NCBI RefSeq assembly: GCF_019578655.1
Contig: NC_063263.1
Span: forward strand, 5,528,001-5,592,000
DNA from: Ricinus communis
Taxonomy: Eukaryota > Streptophyta > Magnoliopsida > Malpighiales > Euphorbiaceae
Reading direction: 5' to 3'
Length of the DNA: 64,000 bases
In this document: piece by piece, positions 27,426-40,600 of the stretch
How the letters are laid out: each line of letters begins with the position of its first letter
Numbering within the stretch: the first letter of the stretch is position 1
Notes under the pieces: model-generated
The model's input: the letters and a program-made list of their open reading frames with translations, nothing else
What the model was told of the DNA's origin: nothing
Databases searched by the model: none
Made by a program: the position numbers and the translations under genes

Positions 27426-28484
27426 TTATTTATATTATCAAGTTAAGTTACTCGATATTAACTTTAAAAAGATCGAAAAAGATTAGATGTTAATTAAGTT
27501 CATTTTGAAGTCCACCTCAAACTATTAAAATAATTTAATACATTAAGCTTGAATTTTATAATTTATAATTTAATAACTCACAAATCTAATCAATCTCTTA
27601 TATTTTATTACATAATTTTTTTAATATATAAATATTAATTAAATTAAATTCGAATATATCATTATGTTTAAATCAAGTTCAAAATATAGGCTAAATAGAG
27701 TTTGACTTCGACAGTGTATAAAATAAATTATGTTTAACTGTGTTTTAAGACACTAATCTTTTAATATCACGTTTAACCCATCAATTCTAAAAAGATAATC
27801 CGTTTTCTTATCTTTGGTCTATCATAAATTATTCTCTATTTTATTTTAAGCCGGTAGTCAAAATAAAGTCATCGCATGCGCTTGAACAAGGGAAGGACAT
27901 CAGCTTCAATTATTGAATAAGCTCAACCTTTATAAGTAAAGTAATTACCAAAGACGGCTCCTCTTATTCTACGATAATCCGCGCAAAAATACGTATTTAT
28001 TGAAGATCATGATAGTTCAAATATACTTTTCAATAATTAACATATATATTATTACATACAAATAATTTTTTGTATTTTATATTTTAAAATTATAACTCTA
28101 TGAAAATAACTTATAGGAGTATTAGAAAAAATGGTAATAAAAGTAATTAACATAAATAATAAAATTATATTTCTCAATTAGTGTGTAAATTAAAAGTGGA
28201 TTATCTTTTAAAATAGAAAGCATATCATAAAATTAAGATTTTCTCATTATTTATGTTACATAATATATTTTAATATATATAAAAGTGCAAGGAATAATGA
28301 GAAAAGATAAATTTATTAAGATGTTATATATTATTATACGGTTACATAATAATTTAATTGTCTACTAATTGAGTTAAATTATTTAATTTGTCAAAATCTC
28401 ATTAATTTTATTAAAAAATTATTAAAGCTATAATATTAGTTTATTTTAGAAAAAGATATTTAAAAGCTTTTAATTTTTCAGCTA

Positions 28485-28855
28485 AAGTGTAATTAAACTC
28501 ATAAACTTCAAATGTAGTTTAATTATACTTCTAAAGTTTGGAAAACAGAATAATTACATTATTGAAGCTAACCCTATCTTTTTCACCATGTAATGACATG
28601 AGATTCAATAAATTTTAGGTTCTAAAAAAAACTGTTTTAACTCTTTTCAATTTGTGCTATTTACACGTGAAATAATATTAGTTCTATATTTAGCGGGTAA
28701 AAATCATAAAATAATAATTTATCCTCAATTTGATAAAAGAATTCGACATCATTATCATTAATTGAAAAAAATTAACTCTATGAGTACAATTGTTATTATT
28801 TTCACACTTTAAGTGTGTGGTTGATTTATTTTAAAATTAGAGTTTAATTACACTT
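28485..28855 (+). mobile_element. MITE-like element, copy 1
   Basis: The ends are inverted repeats: AAGTGTAATTAAACTC on the left and its exact reverse complement GAGTTTAATTACACTT on the right. The element is about 370 bp and non-coding. A related copy lies 650 bases downstream in the opposite orientation. Confidence 0.55.
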
Positions 28856-29043
28856 AAAAAAATCTCAAAAGCTTATTTATATCTTATATTTTTATTTTTT
28901 ATATAACAAAAGTTAATAATGCAACTAATTAAAAATGAAAAGAAAATTAGTAAACTAAAAAAGACTATTTAATACTTTTAAGTCTTGATAATTACGAGTC
29001 TCACATGGTGATAAATGTTTATTTTTATAATGAAATGCATGAT

Positions 29044-29098
29044 ATAATAATAATAATAATAATAATTATTATTATTATTATTATTAATATTATTATTT
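29044..29098. repeat. ATA/TTA palindromic microsatellite
   Basis: A run of TAA/ATA triplets is followed directly by ATT/TTA triplets, giving a near-perfect inverted repeat that could fold into a hairpin of about 20 bp per arm. Confidence 0.85.
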
Positions 29099-29506
29099 TC
29101 ATGTGGGTCTAAATCTATATATAACAAAAATATTATTTTATAATAATAATAAGTTAAATTATTAAAATTTCATATATATATATATATATATAAAAGCAGA
29201 AAAGAGACAAATAAATTTAATAAAATTTTTGTATGCAGTTCTACTTTAATTGCTTAAATGATAATTTACTAATTGAGTCAACTGTAAATCAATATTTATA
29301 ATTATTTACTTATTACTTATTTTATTAGTCAATTTATGTGTATAGGATAACGATCCCTTAGATAAATTAACTAATAAAAAGAAAAATAAAATTTAATAAA
29401 CATATCAAACTTAATCTTTAAAAATAATTATAGAAAATTTTATTAAATATATATTTAGTAATTTGTATTTAAGCAAAATGTATAAATAACTTCTTAAAAG
29501 TTGGCC

Positions 29507-29856
29507 AAAGTACAATCAAATCCATATACTTTAAAATAGCTAAATTATACTTATAAAGTTTAAGAAATATAAAAGTTATATTTTTGAAGTTGAATATTTT
29601 TAAAATAATGATGATGATATTGATTTTTTAATCAAAGTAAAAATTAAATTATCATTTTATGATTTTTATCCATTAAAAAATAAAATTAATACTAAACATA
29701 TAAATAATGCGAGTTGAAAAAAATTTAAATGAATTTTTGTAGCGCCTAAAACTAATTGAGTAGACAGAATTAGTTTCAACGATGTAATTATTTTGCTGTT
29801 TAAATTTTAAAATATAATTAAACTTTTTAAAATTTAAGAGTTTAATTATAATTTTG
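29507..29856 (-). mobile_element. MITE-like element, copy 2 (inverted relative to copy 1)
   Basis: Its reverse complement follows copy 1 along most of its length, sharing blocks such as AATAATTACAT, TTTTAGG, and GGATAAAAATCATAAAAT (copy 1 has GGGTAAAAATCATAAAAT). The end repeats are more worn than in copy 1. Confidence 0.5.
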
Positions 29857-30618
29857 CTGAAAATTAAATGACTTATTTGTACCTTTTACATTATATTTAA
29901 GGAAAGTTTAACAAAAGATCATATGAGTAAAATAAATATTCAATATAGTTGCATTTATTAACTTATTGAATAATTACCATGTTAATTTTTTTTAGTTATT
30001 TTATATTTTTATTGAGATAAATAACAATAATTTTCATTATTAAAATTGACGTGAAATGTACTTGTATTCAAAAACTAGTATTAGAAAAACGTGAATGGCA
30101 TAAGCATATGTATAAATTTTCTTGAACACTACTGCTCTCAGTCTCTACACTACGCTCATCATCGTAATCATCACTAAGAAAGCGAACGGCAGCCGAGTTT
30201 TGGTATACCTTGGCTTCTTAAGAGGTTAGGGTTTTCGAGAGGTCTGTTCATTTTGTATGTTCATTAACTGGGAGATAGCAGCTTCCTTCTCAGCAACCAA
30301 TCAAACGTCTACACTCATGATTTTGCTAGTGTTTATCGCTCATTTGCTTTGAATCAAAAACTTTTGATTGCCCTCGTGAACTCGTAATTCATCAGCAGTT
30401 AATAATCAAATAAACAAGTAAATTGTTTCGGTCGAGGATTAAAAATTTATCATGCTTTTGAACTGCTCGACGAAATGCCTTAGCCATTTTGGCTTTTAAA
30501 AGCCGCAGCTCTTAAATGTTCTCTTGATTTATTGCGTTTCTAGCTTTTGGTTTGTTCATGTACGTGAAATTGCAATAGTGAGACAAGAAAGAGGGCAATT
30601 TCTGTAGTATAGCAACAA

Positions 30619-33063
30619 ATGGCGTGGATAAACATGAGTAAATTGCTCCTATTCTCAGCAATCTTTAGACTAATTTTGATTATTTATGGGGAATGGCAAG
30701 ATGCCCATATGGAGGTTAGATATACAGATGTGGATTACCTTGTTTTCTCTGATGCTGCCTCTCTAATGGCTTCTGGAGAATCGCCTTACAAGAGAAGTAC
30801 TTATCGGTATTCTCCTTTGCTTGCTTTTTTGCTTATACCCAACTCGATTATTCATAGATCATGGGGGAAATTTATCTTCTCTGCTTCAGGTGAGTAGAAG
30901 TTCTCAACTTTGACGTTGATTTATCTGTTTTTTTTTTTTTTTATTTCCGGGTTTTAAGAGTTTGACTTGTTTCCAATTAGATTTAGTGTTGTACCCTGTG
31001 GAAATATCTGAGGTTATGCTATAATAGCTTGTTGAGATTTAGCAATCTATGACATTAGACTCCAAATTAATTTTTCTCTTTAATTGCGCCTCCTCAGTTG
31101 AGCTACATTGAGTAAAAGTTCTCGACTGTAGTATCTCGTGTGTGCTGAGATGCAATTCTGAATTTGGATGCATTTTAAATGAGATGCCTAAGAATTCAGA
31201 CCAAGTGCTTTGGATGGGTAATCCATGCTAGGTTTATTTGTCTTCCTTCTTTGCCTCAAATTCTGAAGTGCTTTGGTACTGAAATTGAAGACTAATAACA
31301 CAAACTCGCTTGTGTAGCTTCTGCTCAACTAATGCCCAGTGTTTAGGCACTCATATATCTGTGAGATAAAGCGCAATTATAAGGAATAAATTGCTGTAGG
31401 TTTTGAAACTCATATCAGATTATTTATTTCCCCATACCACTGTTAATAGTAATACATAATACAAGATTGAATTGATAGATACTGATGGAGTTTGTTGTAT
31501 AACCTTATTACATCTTCTCCATCTATGTTGACTGGCTTGTTTTGTGATTTTTGCTATGAATAGATATGTTTAACATTGCATATTGCAGATTTACTTGTAG
31601 GCTTGTTTATCCACAAAATTTTGAAGCGGCGTAGGGTACCTGAGGATTTAAGCATATATTCTGTAATGGTATGGCTCCTCAATCCATTTACCTTCACCAT
31701 TGGAACCCGTGGGAACTGTGAGCCCATTGTTTGTGCCATGATTTTGTGGACCATTATCTGTCTTATGAATGGTATTTTTCTACTTCTAAATTCCTGTATC
31801 CGAAATAAATAATACTTGCAATGGCTTCTTTTTAAGATGTCTAATTGTATGCTGTTTACGTTTTTGTTGATATTTTTGAAATGGATTTAACAGTTTTTAC
31901 ATTATGGCCTGTTTTGCATCGGAATATATTTCTAGTCAAGGAAACATCAATTGTAATTGTGAGATCCTTCTTTTTCTGCTGCACAGGTGATGTTGTTCAA
32001 GCTGCATTTTGGTACGGGCTTGTTGTCCATTTCAGAATTTATCCTATAATCTATGCGCTTCCTATTGTTCTGGTTCTTAAGCCTCAGATCTTCCAATCTG
32101 ATCAGAAGCCTCCTCTTGTGAATTGGAAATCCAATCAAGGAAAAGCATCGCAGAATAGAGCAGAAGAACCTAAATGTGGTTTATGGACTCGATTGAAAAC
32201 GATCTTTACAAGGGGAAGAATAATTTTTGGGCTTCTCTCAGGAACTGTTTTTCTTTCTTGTACTTTACTTTTCTTCTATTTATATAGATGGGAGTTCTTA
32301 AATGAAGCATTGTTGTACCATCTTACACGGACAGATCCGAGACATAATTTTTCCATCTATTTCTACCATATTTATCTTCATTATGAACACGAGTTTTCAG
32401 TAGTGGAAAAGCTCATCTCATTTTTTCCTCAGCTAATGGTTCAGTTGGTTCTCATACTCCGCTTTGCTCAAGATCTTCCATTTTGCTTTTTCCTGCAGAC
32501 AGTGGCATTTGTAGCATTCAATAAGGTTTGGGTTAATGCTCAAATTCAACTTTATTGAGTTTCCATTTGATTAACTTTCTTTGTTTATATAATGGGAAAA
32601 AAGCAAGTTTCTGATTATAACTAAAGTAAATGCTTCCACCCTTAATATGAAGTTCACTGCAATCATGCTTCCCTATTTCCTAAAGAAAAAAAAAAAATTT
32701 TCAATGTTACGTATATTGTGTTTATAACCTACAAACATTCTACTCCTTTTTCAGGTAATCACAGCGCAATACTTTGTCTGGTTCTTTTGCTTGCTGCCAC
32801 TTTTACTGCCATGGAGCAATATGAAGCTGAAGTGGGAAGGCTTATGTTGCATGATGGTATGGATGGGGGCTCAGATCCACTGGTTATTCTGGGGTTATAT
32901 GCTTGAATTTAAGGGCAAAAACGTATTCGTGCAGCTTTGGCTGGCGAGCTTATTATTTCTGGTTGCTAATACTTTTCTAATCGTCATGTTTATTCGGCGC
33001 CATAGATACTCTGCATTTTTCAAGCAAATAGAGCATCATCCAAGCTCCAAGAAATCTGAATGA
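30619..33063 (+). CDS. PIGM: GPI mannosyltransferase 1 (PIG-M), 433 aa
   Basis: This ER membrane enzyme adds the first alpha-1,4-linked mannose to the GPI anchor precursor, using dolichol-phosphate mannose. In Arabidopsis the equivalent is PEANUT1. Coding exons are 30619-30889, 31589-31771, 31987-32525 and 32755-33063, joining to 434 codons, close to the human length. Signature segments include [13 protein letters not shown] near residue 35, which holds the luminal DXD motif of the family, [37 protein letters not shown] and [18 protein letters not shown]. Multiple hydrophobic spans cover the protein, as expected for a polytopic ER enzyme. The chosen ATG begins [10 protein letters not shown]; the second Met, six codons in, is a possible alternative start. 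Confidence 0.95.
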
Positions 33064-34625
33064 GTGAGCCACATATGTTGCTGATATTCGACGTTCTTTC
33101 TTGAACATTACTTTGTCATTTGTTTCAAACGTTTATACTGTTCCACATTTAGAGATCTTGAATGAACTTGTGCTTAAAACAAACACTCTAAACATCTTCC
33201 TTTGTTTCACTTCTATGCAATTTTTCTGCTTAACAAGTAGGAGTGCATATGGATGCCAAAAAAGATAAACGGCCTAACATACAGGCAGCGCCCTCAACTT
33301 GTATGTTTTGGTCAGTTGGTACCTTGTACTAATGTTTTTATAACTTCTGGCACCTTTTATTAATGTAAATATTAATTCATTCTCGCCTATAAGTTATTTA
33401 CAAATGCGTGAAATCATTAGTTGAGACTTCAGTTAACCCTATAAATATTCAATTAAGTCCTCCTAGGATGTTACAAAATATTTTTTAACTCCTTTAAGTT
33501 TTCTTCTCAATAATTCATAAGATTTAAAACATATCTTTTTGGTCCTGTTAATATTTCTTTGGACGGATAAAGTCGAATAATATGTGTTTATAATTAAATT
33601 GAAACCTTTATATTTTTATAACTAACTTATTGATTTTTTTATTACTAATTTTTATGGTTTCATGATTTAGAATGTACGATGCATAATATATTTTTTATGT
33701 GTATAATAGACACCTTACTTTATAATTAAGTGTGGCTAAGAAATTTCTTTAATTCTATATTATCAGTTATAAATATAATTACTTTATTATTATTGCATGT
33801 GCTCCAATATTACTACTGTTGTTGTTATTTCTATTATTTAAGCTTTGCAACTTAATTTGGTTTATTTTCTTTATTATTTCTAAGATTATGAAACTTTAAA
33901 CATTAATATTTAAATATTTAATATAATTAAATATGTTATTATATTACGATGGAAATTTAATTTAATTATAAATAAATATTGTTCAAGTTTATACATCTAA
34001 ATTTGAACACTTTTATAATATTTTTTAGAGTAAATAATGATATTTTATAAAAATTGCAAAATGTCAAAAGAATTTATAGAGTTTAAAGTTATATTTAATA
34101 AAAATTATTTTGATTCCTAAATTGAAAATTTATAGGAATCAGAATAATATACTATGAGAATTACAAGGACTTAAATATGATTTAGCAACGAAAGTATATG
34201 GCACTAATATGAAAATAAGTACTTATATGACAAAAGATCACCAATATAAAAGTTAAAATGGTAAAAAATTTAATTTAGGGTGCCGCAAAAGTACAGGTAT
34301 GGCAACGACATCGTTCCAACCAAGAGCTTTTCCTTTATATGTAATAGGCCCAGTCGTCTCCTCTAAGAAGAATGGACCAGGCCCAACTTTGAAGTCTTTA
34401 AGTTTTCTCAACTCTGCGCTCCGTCTCCGGGCGCTCTCCCTCTCCTGCTACTCAAAAATCGAAACAAAGAGTGATATTCGCCATTGATTTGGCATTGTTT
34501 TTCATGAATTATTATTATCATTATTTCTTCAAACTCCTGGTATAGTTTTGGAATCATCATTTGGAGCCTGGAATTGCAGACTGATAGATATCTAACTCGA
34601 GTCCGTGCGGTTTAAATCCCATAAA
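33064..34625. other. Intergenic region between PIG-M and THO1
   Basis: 33270-34260 looks like an old repeat: its left part and the reverse complement of its right part share a loose pattern, but I could not define clear terminal repeats. The THO1 promoter follows. Confidence 0.4.
34346..34385. promoter_or_regulatory. Pair of Site II elements (AGGCCCA) upstream of THO1
   Basis: Two AGGCCCA motifs (TGGGCCT on the other strand) lie at 34346-34352 and 34379-34385, about 33 bases apart and about 250 bases before the start codon. Paired TGGGCC elements are common in promoters of plant housekeeping genes. Confidence 0.5.
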
Positions 34626-37600
34626 ATGGTAACGTTTCCTTTATTTTATTGCGTTTTCTAATTGTCGATTTTAGGTTTCGGTTCGGATTACATGTTTTTC
34701 TTTCTTGGGGATGATTTTCAGGAAGAATTCAAAAACGCTATACTGCAACCTGGACCGCCTGAAAACTTCGCTCTCCAAACCGTTCAAGAATTTATTAAAC
34801 CTCAGGTCATTCATTTTCTTAATTAGTCACTTTGTGTGTCTTTTTATTGTTTTTTCTTGGCATAATGTTTAGTGAATTCATTTTTACCAGCTTAAAATCA
34901 TTGGTTTAATGACAGAGGCAAACAAAATTGGCACAAGATGAGAATCAATTATTAGAAAATATGCTCCGGACTTTACTTCAGGAGCTTGTGGTATGTCATG
35001 TATAATTTCTCCTTTAGTTCTTTTTAAGAAAATCTTTTGTATTTATTCAGGGAGCATGTTTTATGTTTTGTATAATATTTGGATGTTTAAAGATTTTCCA
35101 GTGTTAGTTAAGAATTTAGTGGAATAAAATGGAATCTATACACGTGTGTGTTGTGCGTATCATTGAAGCTGGATGATCTGTTAGTCGCCATCGTGGAAGT
35201 ATATGTTTGAAGTAAATAGTGTTTTGAAACTTGTCTGCCACCCTATGCAGAATCTATAGCGTCTGAATAAGCATGCGTGGAGTTTTTTATCTGTTTATTA
35301 CATTTATTATTTATTTATTCTTTTTATTGAGTTGAGAATCTTGCCTTTAGGCTTCTGCAGTACATTCAGGAGAACAGATAATGCTATATGGGCAATCAGT
35401 TGACGAGGGGGAAAAATCTCAGGGTCAAATTCCTCGTCTTTTAGGTATATACATGCTTTACTGGCCACTTTATTCTTAGAGCTAAGATGCTAAGTTTCGC
35501 TTTTGTGAGTTTTCTTAGCTGTTTGGAGAATGGTTATAAAAAATTGAACGCATAGAATTATGGAAAAAAAAGTAAGATGTAAAATGCTGTAAAAAGATTA
35601 TATAAATTACTGGACATTTGTTAATCAGTCTCAGGGAAGTGCAGTCTGGCATGCTAATTGCACAAATGAAAACTCTGAAGGATATTTGTTTAAAAAGTGT
35701 TCATTAGGTTGTATGCTAGATGGAAGTTTGAAATGCTATCTCTAGGTTTTTGAAATGCATGAACCAGTGCACGTGCACGTGCATCTGCTGTATGCACGCC
35801 ACCAAATACATAAGACTGTGAGAATTGTGTAAGGAGTCATGTAATAGCAGTGGAGTGTAGAAGGATATATATATATATATATGTATTAGAAATCTAGGAA
35901 GCTGTTTGAATTTTCCAACATGTTAATTTTATATCAAGTCTCGCTTCACCCTCCCTGTTGTGTCCTACTCTTCAAATGCAAGTCAATTCAAAATTGAATA
36001 GCTTCTTGTGGTGGAAGTACACAGAATTATAAAATCATTAATAATATTGTTGATTGCCATTGTTTTGTGAATTTTTCTTCTCTTCCTTCTTGCTGGTTGG
36101 TATTGTGGGTTTTAATTTTAATGTCTCCCTCACGCATTTCTTTTTCCTGGTGCTACCAGATGTTGTGCTGCATCTTTGTGAGAGAGAACATGTAGAGGGT
36201 GGTATGATATTCCAGCTGTTGGAAGACTTGACAGAAATGTCCACAATGAAAAATTGCCAGGATATTTTTGGTTATATTGAGAGTAAACAAGATATACTAG
36301 GGAAGGTATGTTTTTTTGCCAATATCCCAGGTTTCAAATAAAAGACTTGGACACTTTTCATCCATATCCTACAATCACTAGTGTCTATTTTTGGCTGCAC
36401 CTTATACAGCAAGAATTGTTCGCTCGTGGAAAACTTGTGATGTTGAGAACGTGTAATCAACTCCTTCGTCGTCTTTCAAAGGTACTATAATGAACTGATG
36501 TACATAATGCATCAATATGTATTGTTTTATTTCTTTTTTTATTGCTGATCTTTGCATATTTGCCAGTTAATTGGCATGATAAGGTTACATTTTAGTGCCA
36601 TCGTTTGTCATGCGAAGTTCTTCAAATACTGTATCATATAAGAGGAAATTCTTTGTGACTATGTTTTGTTGTGAATTCTGGGTGAAGATTTTCTTGGTTC
36701 CCTTCCTTCTTGGTGGGAAGGGTCTGTCTGACTCTGACTTTCAGTAAATTTATTATTTAATGGAGCCTATAACTGCAGTTTGCAAATTATGAGGTTGCAG
36801 GTCATGCAACGACAAACAGGTAGGAAATGTTCAACCATTGAGATTATAAGCAGAAGAGTTAGATTTAGAAGTTGTATGAAATAAGATACTTGACTTTCTA
36901 TGTTGGGAGATTTTAATCATAATTTAAACACTACTTTATGATTAAAACACTACTAACTTCACAGTTTTTGGGCTTGTTTATTGGCCTTTTGCACAATTTT
37001 TCTTCATTGCAACTTTACAGGCAAATGATGTTGTGTTTTGCGGACGAATTCTCATGTTTCTGGCACATTTTTTTCCATTGTCTGAGCGTTCAGGTATATG
37101 TCTTTGTTGAGTACTATTGTTTACTTTGATGTAGGTTTTGATTGTTGGCTAGTCATTTTACCAGGTAGTCATTTTACTTTAGTTTTCCTTTCCTGTAATT
37201 TTTGCAGCGGTGAACATAAAAGGAGTTTTTAACACATCAAATGAGACTAAGTATGAGAAAGACCCACCTGCAGGTACACCGAGCTGCATAGTTTCTAGTA
37301 AACTTTGATCTGCATTTGTAGTCTAGCTTTATTTTAAATACTGTGTGCTAAACTATGTACTTTCTTCAGGCATTTCTGTTGACTTCAACTTCTACAAAAC
37401 CTTGTGGAGTTTACAGGTAGACTTTGTCATTTACAACCCTTGTTTAGCGGAGAAAGGAACTAATTTTCTTTACACAATCATATCCTTGACACTTTCAGAG
37501 CTACTCCTTGATGTTAGTACATGTAGTTCATAGTTTCAAGGAATTAATCATCTTAATCCCCAGCTGCAAGCTGGAGTTGTTACTTATTATTCTAACTTAA

Positions 37601-40600
37601 ATTAACTTCAGTTTTGTTAGTTTGGTCTCAAGTATTTTTAGAAAACATTGTAATCTTGAAAATTCACCCATTTCTTAGTTTTCTGTTGCTTGTAATCTAA
37701 TATATGTTTAGTAACATCAATTTTTATGGATCAAATAATGTTGATACTAAGAAAAATTAAATTTTTATGTTGGCTATTTAGAAGGCTATAAACATCAATG
37801 TTAACTGATGATTGTTTAGCTATCTTGCTTTTGTACTTTTTTTCTCTCCTTTTCCTTGGGCCTAGGTGTATCTGCATTTTGGGGGTTCTTTCAACGTTTC
37901 TCAAATATTATTTCCTTATTAAAATTGGAAATGGAGGATATGCTCTGTATAAAATTATTGTGGGAGCTAGAAAATAGTTATGCATGTAAATGTAGTTTCG
38001 TTGAAGTAAATGCTAGGATTTGTTTGAATGGATAAATGATGGTGATGTAGCCTAGATAAGTAAAAAATCGAGGAAAAAGTTTCTTCTAACTGATCCTCAT
38101 AGTTTGGACTAGAGTTGAGTGCAGTCAAGCATGAGTGATGATTATGCCACAATGATGATCGAGAGATCAAGATCTTAATTTTATTTATTTATTTCTTAAT
38201 ATTGGACAGCTTAAGTAGAAGATATATTCAAGATACTTTGGTACTGGGCTAAATTTGCTGATGTATTTGTCTATCTGTGTTTTTAGGAAAACTTTTGCAA
38301 CCCTGCTCCTCTAACGCTTGCTCCAACTAAGTGGCATAAATTTACTTCTAGTTTGATGGTAAGTTTCTTCTCTTGCATTGAGTTATTTCTTTTACTTGAT
38401 TATTTTCTTCTTGTGATTGTAAATATGTAGGTACTTTATTGTTTAGCTTTACACCTAATCTTTGAGATGTATAGGTTGTGTTGAATACTTTTGAAGCTCA
38501 GCCATTGAGCGAGGAAGAAGGAGATGCTAACAACTTGGAGGAAGAGGCAGCAACTTTTAACATAAAATATCTCACAAGTAGTAAACTAATGGGTTTAGAG
38601 GTAATTGGCGTTGGAAAATATTAAAAACCTGCAAAGAGTATTGTTTTAGCTCTAATATGTCAATTTATTTGTTTATTTTCCAGTTAAAAGATCCTAGTTT
38701 TCGACGCCACATTCTTGTGCAGTGCCTTATATTGTTCGACTATCTTAAGGTAGTGATTGCTAGAGGCTTCGCATTGAAGTCTTATCTGCGCATCTCATTT
38801 TTCTAATTTCTGTCGCTAATTGATGCAACTCTATTTTTTGGTAGGCTCCAGGAAAAAATGATAAGGATTCAACATCTGAAAGCATGGTTAGTGCTGTTTC
38901 ATTGTTAATTTTGTAAGTTGCTATTTTATCACAATCCCATGCTCATGTGTTGATGGACACACGTAAAATTGTCTTGATCATTTAAGTTTTGACATTTCAT
39001 ATCATGCAATATGAAACCATGAGCACATTCTGGCATGCTTATAGATATCCAATTGCAGATGCATCCAGGATGCCTACTGGATAGGCATTTGGGGAACTTT
39101 AAGGAAAATATGAACATCTCTCTTTTATCATTGCTGTTTTAGGAACTCTGCGCAGTGTGCATCAAGCCAAAAGTTTTCTGGATTATTTGAAAGTTTATCA
39201 TGGCCATGTTCTCTTATATTATTTGAACTTCGTGCTCAATTATAGTTTTCTCATTGGATATAGGACAAGAGTGCTCAAGTTCTAATTCATTATATAGGTA
39301 CCTGAGAAGATTGGATTTTAAAACACTCAAAAGTTCGCTAAAAATGAAATTTAATACAATTGAACCTGGAAGACTTTCTCCATTTCCCTTATAATATGTT
39401 GTGTGTTCCATTATCTCATTTTTCTCTAGGCTGCATGAAGAATGCCTAGTTGTTCCTGTTCTCGCATCCTTTTATCCCTGGTTGAATGTAACTGTTTATC
39501 TGAGTCATCAGGTCATGATGTCCATGGTAGGAGGTTGCGTCTGGCTACGTCCTCCGTTCTTTTTTCTTCCAAAAAATGCCAATACTCTCTTCGTGTGTTT
39601 ATTACAGAAAGAAGATATAAGAACTTGCGAGGAGCGTGTAAAGAAACTACTTGAAATGACTCCACCCAAAGGAAAGGATTTCCTTCAAAAGATTGAGCAT
39701 GTGCTAGAACGGGAAAAGAATTGGGTAAGTATACTCTTTTTTTGGTTCTCTGTGTTGCTTTGTCTCTATATATATTTTCAATTATATTGTGATATCCTCA
39801 TTTTTTTAATTAGTATGGGATTTTCATGCTTCCAGGTGTGTTGGAAACGAGATGGTTGCCAACCATTTGAAAAGCAGCCAATAGAGAACAAAACTATCCA
39901 AGAGGGAAGTAAAAAACGGTATGCTACCTGGTGGCTAAATAATTATTTTCTTTTCAAGGATAGATCATTAACTTTGACATTTGTGGATATCACCTATCCA
40001 TCTGTATATGATTGGCATGATTCTTCTTAATCCTTCAGTAAGCCAAGGTGGAGACTGGGGAATAAAGAACTCTCTCAGTTGTGGAAGTGGGCAGATCAAA
40101 ATCCAGTATGTATATTTGCGGATGCCATTGCAATTTGACAGATGGCTGTTGTTTATTCTTCTATTTTACTCTCCATCTTGTTGCACTTTAACATCAAAAA
40201 CTATCTTTTGATCGCATAACCAACATATCAAATGTCAGATATCTTAATTAGTGGTGGCATCAGCATCACTGCAGAGCATATTTAGGACAGCTATAGTTTG
40301 GTTCTATAGCTTGGAGAAAATAAAAGAAATGTGAGGAAAGTGGCGAGGAAACAGAAGGAATCTTAAATTCTTTTCCTTTTTCAGGTGTTTTCAAAGACAT
40401 TAAGGATTCTGAAATGAAAACTACAGTTTTGGTTCTTCACCATTTTGAGAATAGATTCCATTTGAATTTAAAACAATGCTGTTGTGAGAGTGTTACTTAA
40501 CAACAGGTTTGATTAGTCAAAACCCATTCTCATACCGTGCAAAGAAACAGGCCTGGCATGGAAGACTATCTGTAGTCTCCAGAGCAGTAACAAAACTAAG

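Larger units (their letters stand above)
27426..30618. other. AT-rich intergenic region and PIG-M upstream region
   Basis: No gene is seen. It contains two inverted MITE-like copies, an ATA/TTA palindrome and TA repeats. From about 30130 the base composition becomes less AT-rich, marking the PIG-M promoter and 5' UTR, including a reverse telo-box (TTAGGGTTTT) near 30226. Confidence 0.5.

Noticed and set aside
33270..34260. Possible inverted-repeat transposon between PIG-M and THO1
   Set aside because: Left and right ends share only a loose pattern; no clear terminal repeats or target duplication could be defined.
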